This document shows positions 12,001 through 24,000 of a DNA stretch of 64,000 bases, in pieces. Under the pieces are notes generated by a model. The model did not search any database. It had not been told where the DNA came from and worked only from the letters and a program-made list of their open reading frames with translations. The DNA comes from Chaetoderma sp. LZ-2023a (Eukaryota > Mollusca > Caudofoveata > Chaetodermatida > Chaetodermatidae). The position numbers were made by a program, and so were the translations under genes. The stretch covers positions 72,601,040-72,665,039 of the forward strand of contig CM067366.1 in assembly GCA_034401795.1 (NCBI GenBank). The letters are read 5' to 3'. The first letter of the stretch is position 1. Each line of letters begins with the position of its first letter.

Positions 12001-15000
12001 ATTTACCACTAAAATGACTAGCTCAATAACTGAGCCAGTTATTCCAATTGTAAATTTTCAAACATTGTTTTCTCGGTGTCCTTTGATTGGGCAGTCACTA
12101 AGCACATTGTGAATTTTCTTGTATTGTTGCAGTTTTTTATCGAAGAATTTTTCAAAGAGAAGTGGGGATTATGTCGTCCGGCTCGCCTGTCAATCTGTTT
12201 GTCTGTGCTTAAATTGATTGTACTGTTACTCCTATGAAACCGTTGAATGGAATTCATCCAAAATTGTGGAGACGAGTGCAAGAGGACATTTACATGTGTC
12301 TCTGTTCACAGCGGGGCAGGGGAGGAGTTAAAAGGCCAAAGCAGTAAATGTGCAGAAATTGATTGTAACTCAACTCCGCCCGAACCATTGGACACAATTC
12401 AAGCACATTTGGTATGAGAGTTACTCATATGATTGCGGAGCACAAGAGGTCATTTACATGACAAGGGAATTATATTGTTTAAACACACATTTTCTAAGAT
12501 CTTGAATATTAAAAAAAATACATATCAATATCTAGAGCAGGTACTTGGTCAGTGAAGCATTCAGGTCTAAGATTATAATATTTAAAAGCAGAAAATTCTA
12601 AATTTAAGAATGCAATTCAAACACAAATTCTATTGAAAATCAATCAAGTTTACCTTTTATCAGTCTACAGAGCTAGAACAGAACACTAAAATCTGCATCA
12701 ATTACCTTTAGAAAATGATAAACAATTTTATGCTATTTGCGAGAAAAATAATAGAACTATAAAAGTATTTTAAAATAAAGTCCTAAACTAAAGATATCTA
12801 GGTATAATTTAAACGTTCAACCTCCTATGAAGCATGCCAAATTAGGAAACCTATCAAAATTCTATCAAAATTATTATTTTAGAAAATAAATAAAACTGCT
12901 TGCAAACTTGCCATGCATCACTGATTGGACACTGCCATAGGTCGCCATAGCAACGGCATCATTGCTATCGGTAGAGATGTGAACAATGGAACCTGTAGCA
13001 TTGACGTCTCGCTCCATCCGCACCACCTCGCCTGTCGGCTGTGTCACCCGCTGTAAGCGACCTGCTTCATCATATTCATAGAAGTACAGTTTGCCATCCG
13101 ATAGCTGCTTGGTCTCGAGTAATCCAGAGCTGGTCGTGTAAGTGAAGATTGACGTCAGGTTTTCAGGGGAGACAAATTTGTGAAGACGTTTTCTGTTGTC
13201 CATCATCAGATGGCACTTCATACCGTTCGGTGGCTGGATCTCTTTAACGTTTGTGTCGTAATCCCGGATCAACTTCAGCTGGTTGCTGTTGCTATCGGTT
13301 ACCTGAACAAGTTTTCCGTAGAAAGAGTTCACGTTGTATGTATAATTGTACATGTACTGGTTTGTCATGACGTTAATCGTGTGCTGGTGTTGTCCATAGC
13401 GATTGAATATATACAATTCCTGTGTCTCAGGTGAAAACACTTCATACTGTCTATTATAGTTTGCTACCGGAAGCTCGGAAACAATGGAATGTACGCGGAG
13501 ATTGCCCATGTCAGCGATATGCAGAACGCCATCTGGTGTCACACTTACAGATGTTGGTGTATCGAATAATGCCTGAGCGGCTAACATCTTCTTCATGTCA
13601 TAACACTTGCAATGTAGTTTCTGACAGTCACATTTTGACTTTGCCCCAGCGTAGTGATGAATTCTGCCATCAGTTGTAACAACACGGATGCGGTTAATAT
13701 GGTGCGTGTCGCTCTCCACAATAAACAGGTCACCGTGCGGTCCAAACGTCAAGCTTTCAGGCGACACTAGGATCACATGATCTGCGATACTCGAAGCTTG
13801 TTCGTCATCTGATAAGATACCAGTCGGAAGGAAGCTGGTTTGTTTTGGAGGACAGTATATGGGACGACCGGCGACTGTAATGAGTTTTCTGTCACGAGTG
13901 AGTTTCAGGACGATGTTGTTGTCAAGGATGTGAAGCGTATCATCAAGAGGACTGATCGCCAGCGCTGTGGGCCACCGAAGACTGACCTAAGTAGAAAATA
14001 CAATGACAAGGGAATGATTAGAAAATGATAATAAGGAAGATGAGCTCATTCAATGGTCAACGCTAGTCAAGAAGATACATATTTTGTTCACTGAGAATGT
14101 ACATTTGTTGGTCAATAGATGAATAGCCTACAAAACTGACCACTTAGTATCCGAGTGAATCATTGCAATGGTTAGTTATCTTAATTATTCATCTCTTGAC
14201 CAGCAAATGTCTGCTGCAAAAATCGCTGCTTGACCACTAGAAGGTTAACTTATCATAGCTTCTGGACTAGCTTTTAGATGATTGTTAACCAAATAGGAAA
14301 ACTTATCTACAATCCAAGAAAACTTCTGTTGAATATTTTGAACCTAATTAGTGGAACCTGTTGCTACCAGTCAATTTATTTTCAAAATATTCATCAGAAT
14401 ATTTCTCATATTATAAAGAATTTGTCAATGAGAGTCTTAGGAACTTTTGTGATGCTATATTTATAGTAGCTATAAAATATGTTAAAATATTTCCAGGAAA
14501 CCCCTAAGAAAGATGTGGGTACAAATTTGAAAACATTATTAACCCTTTAAGCCTTTAAGAATATTTCAAATGTTCTCAAAGAAAATGTAATTTTGCAGAC
14601 CAAGCGAAGGCTATTTTTGAAAATTTACCACTGGAATGACTGGCTCAGTTATCATGTCTTCTTTTGGTCTGCAAATGGGCATTTGTCAAGACCACTGCGG
14701 AGGCCGTTTATGGTGTGTATGGAATACTAAAAAGTTACAGCCTTCCACCTACCTCTTCAGCAGATATAATGTCATCACATGGCATAGGCGTCCATTTCCG
14801 CATCTGTTCTTGTGAGCCAATCAGGGTGTGTATTTTGCCATCCATCGTGATCAGGCGTATATTAGGGCCATCAGCGACGTAGATAATCCCGTCTTTATTG
14901 ATAGCAATACCTGTAAATAGTGTTATAGAAACATACAGGTAAATGTTAATATCAATCAAATTAGTCTAATATCATGCCAGGTAAAGAAAGTTACAAAATA

Positions 15001-18000
15001 TTTTTTAAATAATTTGAAAATTCTTGCTTACCTTTAAGTGAAACATAGAAAATAATTCAAATTTATTTTTATGAATGGCTGTACTTGCCATACTGATAGC
15101 CGGTATGAGTGTTGCCACTGGTGCCATGTTTGTGTTTGTTTGTTTGCTTGCTTGCTTGCTTGTTTGCCTGCCTGCTTGATTGTTATGTTGTTTTGTTTGC
15201 TTGCTAGCCCGCCTGCCCAGTCGTTTGGTGGCTTGCTTGCCTGCCTCGTTCATTCGTTCGTTCGTTCGTTCGTTTTATGTGCCTAGTCTTTATGTATTAA
15301 CGCTTTAACGGTTAAATTGGGTCAAGATTTCTCATAGAAAATGTCAACATGTAGACCATGAGATTATTTTAAGATTTACCACTTGAATGACAGTCTTAGT
15401 TAGTGAGCCAGTCATTCCAGTGGTAAAATTTCTAAAAGAGTTCTCTCATGGGCTGCAAATGGTCATTCCTCAAGACCACTTCAGAGTCCAGTTATGGCCA
15501 GGTTAACCATTGAAAGGACAAGTGTCAATGTCACAATTGCATACCATACAGTACCACAACCCACCTTTCGGATGCATAAGCCTCGCCTCAAGGGCACGAC
15601 CACCGTCACCGCATCGATCCGCTTCACCCGGCGTGCATTGTTCTCCATTACCCGCCACCACCTCAAAGTTATCGTCCAGACTCCGTACAGGACCCATCGT
15701 CTTAATGCGTATGATCTTGTGGTTCATATAGTCAGAGATGTAGAGGCGACCGTCCACCGGACTGACCGTCATATAGTACTTGTATGGAACCGAAGCAGAG
15801 CTAAATGATTTAAAAAACACATAAAACATGGCTTTAGTAACCATCTTACGGAGCACAAATGATTAGTGTAGTTAAACTCTTTAACACATTAAAAGGTCAA
15901 GGCAGCCAAGAATTACTTCTGTAGTGTTCTTGAGCAATGTCCACTTTGTAACCCAATAGAGGGGTATTTTAGAAAATGTACCACTGGAATGGCTGGGTCG
16001 ATAACGGAGTCAGTCATTGCAGTGGTACATTTTAAAACAAGGATCCTGGGCCTGTGTCTGCCGATCGATTTTGAAGAACTTTAATGCTCTACCTAATTCT
16101 TGGATTCCAGATGCCAGGACAACCGATGATGGATGTCCTTTGGATCACTAAGCCAAGCAGCCTTCCACTCTGTGTACGGTGCGGCAAAAAGATTCTTCTC
16201 TCGGCGTGTAAATGGTCATTCACTCATAAAGTTGTGACTTTTCTAATCAATTTCGACCATAGTGTAGAGGGTATTCATGTATGTCTGTTCATCAGTTTAC
16301 TTCAGAAACTGCTTATCTGATCTAACTCACATCATAACACATGGCCAACCCTTCAAACTAGCACTTCCATGCTTTTGCCACAATTTAAAATATGTCTTAA
16401 TCTTTTAAAATCTGAGAGAAAAAAGAAAGTGGAAGAAGGGAGGATTAGCAATGTCTGATTGTTAACATTAACTTTAGTTTCTTTCTTTCCTTACCTCATT
16501 TCAAGAATACTCGCCACCTCCTCACGACTCGGTGACAGCTTCCTTACAAAGTTATAATCACCGAGATACAGACTGCCATCTAGACCACTAGCGAGTGCCA
16601 CTGGGGCGATGAGACGGTTCTCATTTGCTTTACCGTTACATCCGTCACAGTCAAGTTTACGGCGGTGACCATTACCCAGGACATTGATTAGTTTCTTGGG
16701 TTTTTCTTTCAAGTAAATGTTCGTTCCATCACCTTTATGTAGGATACCTGGGTAATATAAAAAGGATTGTCTGAATGTAGATAGCTAGAATAATGATACA
16801 AAATTTAATTTAACTCCTTTTTAAAGGTCAAATTGCCATGAGCAGGTTCCACAACCATTTTGACAAATGTCCATTTGTGGGTGAAGGGACGATTACTTTT
16901 GAGAATTTAATAATTGAGCCAGTCATTCCAATGGTAAATTTTCGAAAATAGTCTCCTTGATATGAAAATGCACTTTTTGTCTGAGAAAATTGGAATTGTA
17001 CTGAACAAATTGGAGTGTTAATTAAATACCCTCTTAGATATCCTTAAAACATTGTCCTACGTAGGACTAAGGCGTAAATCATACATGGTATAACAAACAT
17101 CTATATTAGCAGTAACTTATAAAAGCCCTGACAAGGGAGGCTACTCTGACACCAAACAGCTGCAAGGTTTACAGTTACCTCCCCTTACTCATATTAGAGA
17201 TTATCTCTAGCTAGAAGCAATGTTATTGACCGACCGACTGTTGACACATTAATGTTTAAATTCGGTCAAGAAAATTTAAATATTTGCTTATTAAATGTCC
17301 ATTTGCAGGTTAAGAGAAGACTATCTTTGAATATTTATCACTGTACTGACTGGCTCGGTTACTGAGCAAGTCATTCCAGTGGTAAATTTTCGAAAATGGT
17401 CTTCTCTGGGCCTGCAAATGGACATTTCTAAAGACCACTGGCAGAGGCCGGTTTCGTCATGAAATGGTTAACCCATACAGACAAGAAACAGCCAATTCCT
17501 TGATATGTAAATAATATTTATATTATATATTAAAAAAACATACATGTATGCACGCACATGCATATGCACACACTTATTAACAAATACGCACGTGCACGGC
17601 CACGAGACACACACACGCATGCACAAACACATACGCACGCATGTACACACATGCACACGCACACACACACACACACACACACACCAAATGCTCTGAGAAG
17701 ACATTTCCTGCACTTGATAAACAGCAGCATTATAGTCAAAGTATTTCGCAAGGGAATTATTCAAATAAAATTTTTCCGAGTAGACGTAAAATATTTTAAT
17801 TACTGGAACGGTGTGCACGTATCCTGAAAACATGTATCCTGAAAACACGCTAGATGGCTTCTAAGAATAACAATTATTATGCAACTCATAATAACTGACA
17901 TACCTTCCTGAAAGTTATACGTGTGATGAATGCCGAGATTCCAGCCTCCAATCTCAGAAGAGGTCAGATCGTATCCACTCATGGTTGTACTACGAGTTTC

Positions 18001-21000
18001 CCAGAAGATATAATCACAGCCAATGTACTGATAGCCCACATACACTGGAAAACAAAGAACATTGTAATCGAGTCATTAACTGCCATAGGAAATTATTCTG
18101 TATGTGAAATATCATATATTAATTAGACCTTTTTTAAGGTTTTTACAAACCGCCAAACTGACTCTTTCCAAAAAAAATAATGCTGGAATTATTAGGCATT
18201 ATATATAATTTTCAACATTCTTTCCATCCAGCCATTTTTCACAGCCAAATTCTTATCTCTCGGAATTCCTCAGAATTTTCTGTAGCTCTGCTCTCTGTAG
18301 TGTTGTTAACCCTCTAATGGTCAAGTCACCCAAAATGGCTTTGCCAATGGTCATGAGAAAAGTCCATTTGCTGGCCGAGAGAATATTTTTGAAAATTTAT
18401 CACTGGAATGTCTGGCTCGATAACCGAGCCAGTCATTCTAGTGATAAATCTTCATAAATAATCTTCTCTCAGCCAGCAAATAGACATTTTCTATTTGGAA
18501 GTTGAAATTTTATTGATAAAACTTGAGGATTAAATGGTTAATACAAGACACTTGCCCTAGAATCTGGCTTTTGGATACAAAACATTGTGGTTCATTAAAA
18601 CAAGTGGTTCTTCAAAACCCTGTCTTAACCCGTTAACCCTCATATCAGCCAAAAACGACTTCTACAGTGGTCTTGAGACATGTCAATTTACAGACCAAGT
18701 GAAGACTATTTTTGAAAATTTACCACTTGAATGACTGGCTCGATAAGCAAGCCAGTCATTCCAGTGATAAATTTTCAAAACTTGGTCTGCAAATTGACAT
18801 TTTCTCTGAAGAAATTGAAATTTTCTTCAACAAATTCAAGGCTTAAAGGGTTAAAGAACCACCAGTGTCTTTTGGCTCCAAAAGGAAGCTGACCTCTTCA
18901 ACAGGTCATTAGCTAACTCCTACCTCTAGCTGTCACAATGCCATAGACCTTCATCTTGTATGTGTTTAGCCGGTCCCATGAAAACGTGTACTTCAAGCCT
19001 GGATCTGCCTCAAACACCTTCTCCATAATGACGCCCTCGACGGACACGCGCAGGTGAACCAAGGAGAGCCTATCTGGGATCGACTCGGGCGTCATCTGGA
19101 TGAGGATGACGGACATGAATCCTGAAGTCTCGCTTCCTTGATAGATGAGGTGAACATCTGTTCCCGGGATAGAGAGGCTCTCTTGTAAAACCTGAGTTAA
19201 TAAAGATAAACAAAGACGCATAATGTAAGCATTGCAATACATGTCACATACATGGTGAAACACATTTTATTGTTCAGCAGTTGTCAGCTGCACTGATTCA
19301 GCAGTATTTAGCTGCAATGGTTCAGCAGTATTTAGCTGCAATTGTTCAGCAGTTTTTAGCTGCAATGGTTCAGCAGTTTTCAGCTGCAATGGTTCAGCAG
19401 TTTTCAGCTGCAATGGTTCAGTAGTTTTCAGCTAAATACATTCAAAATTATTCCTCTTAGCTATCATTTCATATGATGTTTCTATTGCGCCGTGACAATA
19501 TTGAGCAGTTATACATTATACTATAGCTCATAAATAAGCTAACATGTTTACAAAACTAAATAAAACATTGAATATTTTGAACATAATTGGATTGGAGGAC
19601 ATTGCTGCTTAACGTAGGAATGTCTTCCAATCCAATTATGTTCAAAATATTCAAACGAATATTTCTTACATCGGGTTCAAAATTGTTCTTACTAACTTGT
19701 TGCGTTATTTCTTACCTTTCCTGTATGTAATACTGATCTATGATATTTTTTTATAATTAATTCCAAAAGGATTAGCTTTTGATTATGAAATTCAAATCAC
19801 TGCACACCTGAGATTCTGATTGCACACCCGAGAATCTGATTGCACACCTGAGATTCTGACACACCCGAGATTCTGATTCAGAACACCTGAGATTCCAGTT
19901 CAGAACACTTGAGATTCTGATTCAGAACACCTGAGATTCTGACACATGAGACTAGTTCAGAACACATGAGATTATGACATACCTGAGATTCTGGGATGAT
20001 CGTACTCTTATCCGGACATGCGCCGAGCTGTGTGTGTTGCCATGTCGACAGGACAACGGGACGCAGCCAATAGTGTTCATGCTCAACTGAACACAAAGCG
20101 GCATTCGGCGGTGATGTCTCAGATTCTAGCGTCATGATGACCACATCCATGGTGATTATCTGATTCCATGGAACAAGCACGCTGGCAGACTTGGTGCGGA
20201 ACGGTTGTCTCATGAATTGAAGCGTGACGGAGCCTCCACCATTCACCAGTATGTCAAACCTTAACAACAATATCATTAAATATTGTATGTTATATCTGAT
20301 GATGTCATGGTCAAGTCGGCCCAAGATGACCGTGGGAAGTGAGTGGTCTTGAGAAATATTGATTTGCAGGCAAGAGAGCACTACTTTTGACATTTTACCA
20401 CTGGAATGACAGGCCCGATAATCGAGCAAGTCAGGCAAGTAGTAAATTTAAAAAAATCTTTTGGTCTACAAATGGCCATTTATTAAGCTGAAATTTAGAT
20501 GCTGTTAACCACTTTAGACCAAAACAAGATGAAATATTATTCAAAATACACTAAGTAAAACACACTACATAAGGGAACTAACTCTTGTTCGATTATCTCA
20601 ACAAGGCAAGGTACTAGCTGTCTCCCTTACTCCCTAAATATCTGAGAGAAAGAGGCCACTATTTAAGCTGAACAAGCACAGATTATCCAATACGCGCATC
20701 ATTGATATATTTTTCAATCGAGCCGCCGCGAGGTCAAATGTGTCTAATTGGAAGCACTGTTGCCGAACGCTGTTGCTGTTGTGGTTTAGCTTTTAATCCT
20801 AAAATCAGCACACATTTTCAGGATCCAGCGGACAAACATCCACTCAAGTTTGGAGTAGAACCAGAATTATTAAAGTGTCAAGTGTCCATTTTGAAAACAA
20901 CAGGCCCAAGGGCCTTAATGCTCACCTGGACAATTAGCATTTGAACCATTAGCATTTAAAAAAATAATTTAAATTCAGCAGTAACAAGAACGACAATCAG

Positions 21001-24000
21001 AGATTGCTTAAGTATGACACCCCCCACCCCCCATTCGGCCAAGCACAATCTCTCACACAAGATTGGTCACCGTGACCTTGACATTTGACACCAAAATTGA
21101 TAGGGTTCTTCAAAACACCAAGTACAAGCTCCCACCCAAGATTAGTAATGATCCCTTCAATCGAACTAGAGTTATCATCCGGAAACGCAATATTACTTAA
21201 TTAACTAGGTCGCAGTGACCTTGAGCACTTAGCGCCAAAATTGATATGGTTCTTTGGACCACCAAGGACAAGATCCCACTCCGGATTGTTAATGATTTCT
21301 TCAATAGAACTTGAGTTATCATCCGGAAACGCAACATTATGTAATTAATTAGGTCACCGTCACCTTGGCACAAAAATAGATAGGGTTTTTCGGACCACCA
21401 AGGACAAGCTCCCACATCAGATTGGTAACGATCCCTTTAATAGAACTCGAGTTATCATCTGGAAACGAAACCCAAACGGACACACTATCAAATTGAACCA
21501 TAGGTTCCATCCTCCCTATAAAGAAATCCAATATGGCCACCAAACTCAAAATTTTGATTGATTCATAACCACCATGTTTTATCAAGAATCAAGTACTCTT
21601 GAACACACCTTTTTGAGCAAACTTTAATCACCCGTAGTTATCGATGAAATTAAATGTAATGAGTTTCAGCCTGATCCGTATAGCCGTTCCTGAGATATCA
21701 TTTTTGAGAACAAGATGGCCACACAAAAAATTACCAATCAAAATTCTTGTTTGATATGTTGAAGCCTAACGTCATAGGATCATTCGACCATTGTTGAAAT
21801 CGGGCCATTGATTAATGAGTACTGTTTTTAAATGGTTCCAGAAAATTTAAAGAAAATCAAAGATGGCTGCTGACCAATCAAAATTACCCAAGCGGTTAAT
21901 GAAGAGTAGAGATTTAAATGATTTCCAGCCATTTTTGGTGAAATCCAAGATGGCCAAAAAAAAAAAAAGAATCCAGCAGTCAAAATTCGGTATACCAATT
22001 CTGAAGCGTACCAGCCTAGGGGGTCCTTCCAGCTGAGCTTGGTTTAAATCGGCCAAGCAGTTAATGAGGAGTACCATTTTAAATGATTCCACATAATTTT
22101 TCAGAAAATTCCAGATGGCTGCTGAAAATCAAAATCAATCAAAATTCTATATAGAAGTTCTGAAGCATACTCTATGGTACTTCCAATTGAGTTTGCTTGA
22201 AATCATCCAAGTTGTTAATAAGGAGTAGACTTTTTAACTGAGTTCCCAAAATTTTCAGAAAATCCAAAATCAAAGTTCTTATTGAGGTGTTGAAGCCTAA
22301 CAGCATATAATTATTCGACCCAAGTTGCATTGAAATCGGGCCATTTATAAGAGTAGCGTTTTAAATGATTTCCAGAAATTTTTCTGAAAATCCAAGATGG
22401 CTGCCGGAAAGTTTGACCAATCAAAATTCTGTAAACAAGTTCTGAAATCTACCAGCCCTTTATCCTTCCAGGCAAGTTTGGTTGAAATTGCTCAGGCAGT
22501 TAATGAATATTAGTGTTTTAAATGATTTCCCGCAATTTTCCCGAAAAGATGGACACCGAAAGTATTGACCAATCAAAATTATGCTATGTGTTCTGAAGCA
22601 AACCACTCAAGGGTCTTTCCCACTGAGTTTGCTGGAAATCGGCCAAGTGGTTAATAAGGACTAGGCGTTTAAATGATTTCCAGAAAATCCAAGATGGCTA
22701 AAGTTGTCCAATCAAAATTCTCATTAGAAGTGTTGAATCATACCAGCACAGGATTATACTACCCAAGTTTCATCTAAATCGAGCCATTGATATTGGAGTA
22801 GTACTAGCGTTGTAATTGATTTTCAGATAATTTGTCGAAAATCCAAGATGAACGCTGTAAAGATTAACCAATTCAAAACTTTGAATAGCGCTTTTGGAGC
22901 CTATGACCATAGAATCTTTCCAGCAAAATTTGGTTGAAATCAGTCAAACAGTTAAGGAGATGCGATTTGATGGACGGACGAATGACGGAGGGATTTCTCC
23001 AGGGTAGGTGAGCTAACAATGTTACTGAAAGCTGTTACTGTTGCGCGTTAGCATTTGACCCCACAATTGGCATATGTCTTCGAGAACTCGCAGGCTTCCA
23101 CAATTCCCTGGAGAAGATCCCTCAAATAAAACCAGAGTTATTGAGAAATGACGATGACGATGACAAGCACTTCATTCTCATATTAACCCCTGTGTCTGGC
23201 CACACGGGTAAAAATTATAATACTATTATTACTTACAAGCCCTTCTCTCTTGTTAATGTAAAACCATACAATGGCTGTGTTACCACGCCAACACGAACAC
23301 CAACTAGCGGACTACCATCAAGAGAGATCACCCTGCCTCGTATTACTGACACTTGACTGTAAATAAATATATTAATACTTATTTTCGACACATTCAAACA
23401 AGACAATTATCAACCAATGATGATCTTAATGACACTCAAACTGGCCAAAACATGCTCCTGAAGTGGTATTAAGAAATGTCCATTTGCAGACCAAAGACAA
23501 GACTATTTTTATATAATAGTACATAATTTACCACTGGAATGACTGGCTCCATAACCGAGCCAGTCATACCATTGGTAAATTTTCAAAAATAGTATTCTCT
23601 TTGGCCTGCAAATGACTATTGCGCAAGACAGCTGCAGGAGCAGGTTTTGTCCGGCTTGGTCATGTAAGGGTTAAGTCAATAAATGCAGAATTTTATGACA
23701 ATCTCCAAAACATTTCAATAATGACCTAATCTCTTGCTCAGAAATAAAGGTAACACAGAAAGGGGGATGACTGACCTTGGTATGACCTAGAGTAGTCCGG
23801 AAAATGGTTTCACATACACACCATCGCTATGTCAAATCTTTGTCATGTAATTAATATATTTCTTAGAGAACTTTCTGAAAACTTACCACTTGAATGACTA
23901 ACTCTGACATTGAGCCAGTCATTTCAAAGGTAAGCCTTTCTCAAATATTTTTCTCTTGGCCAGCAAATGGTTATTTTTCAAGCCCAACACGGAAAGATTC

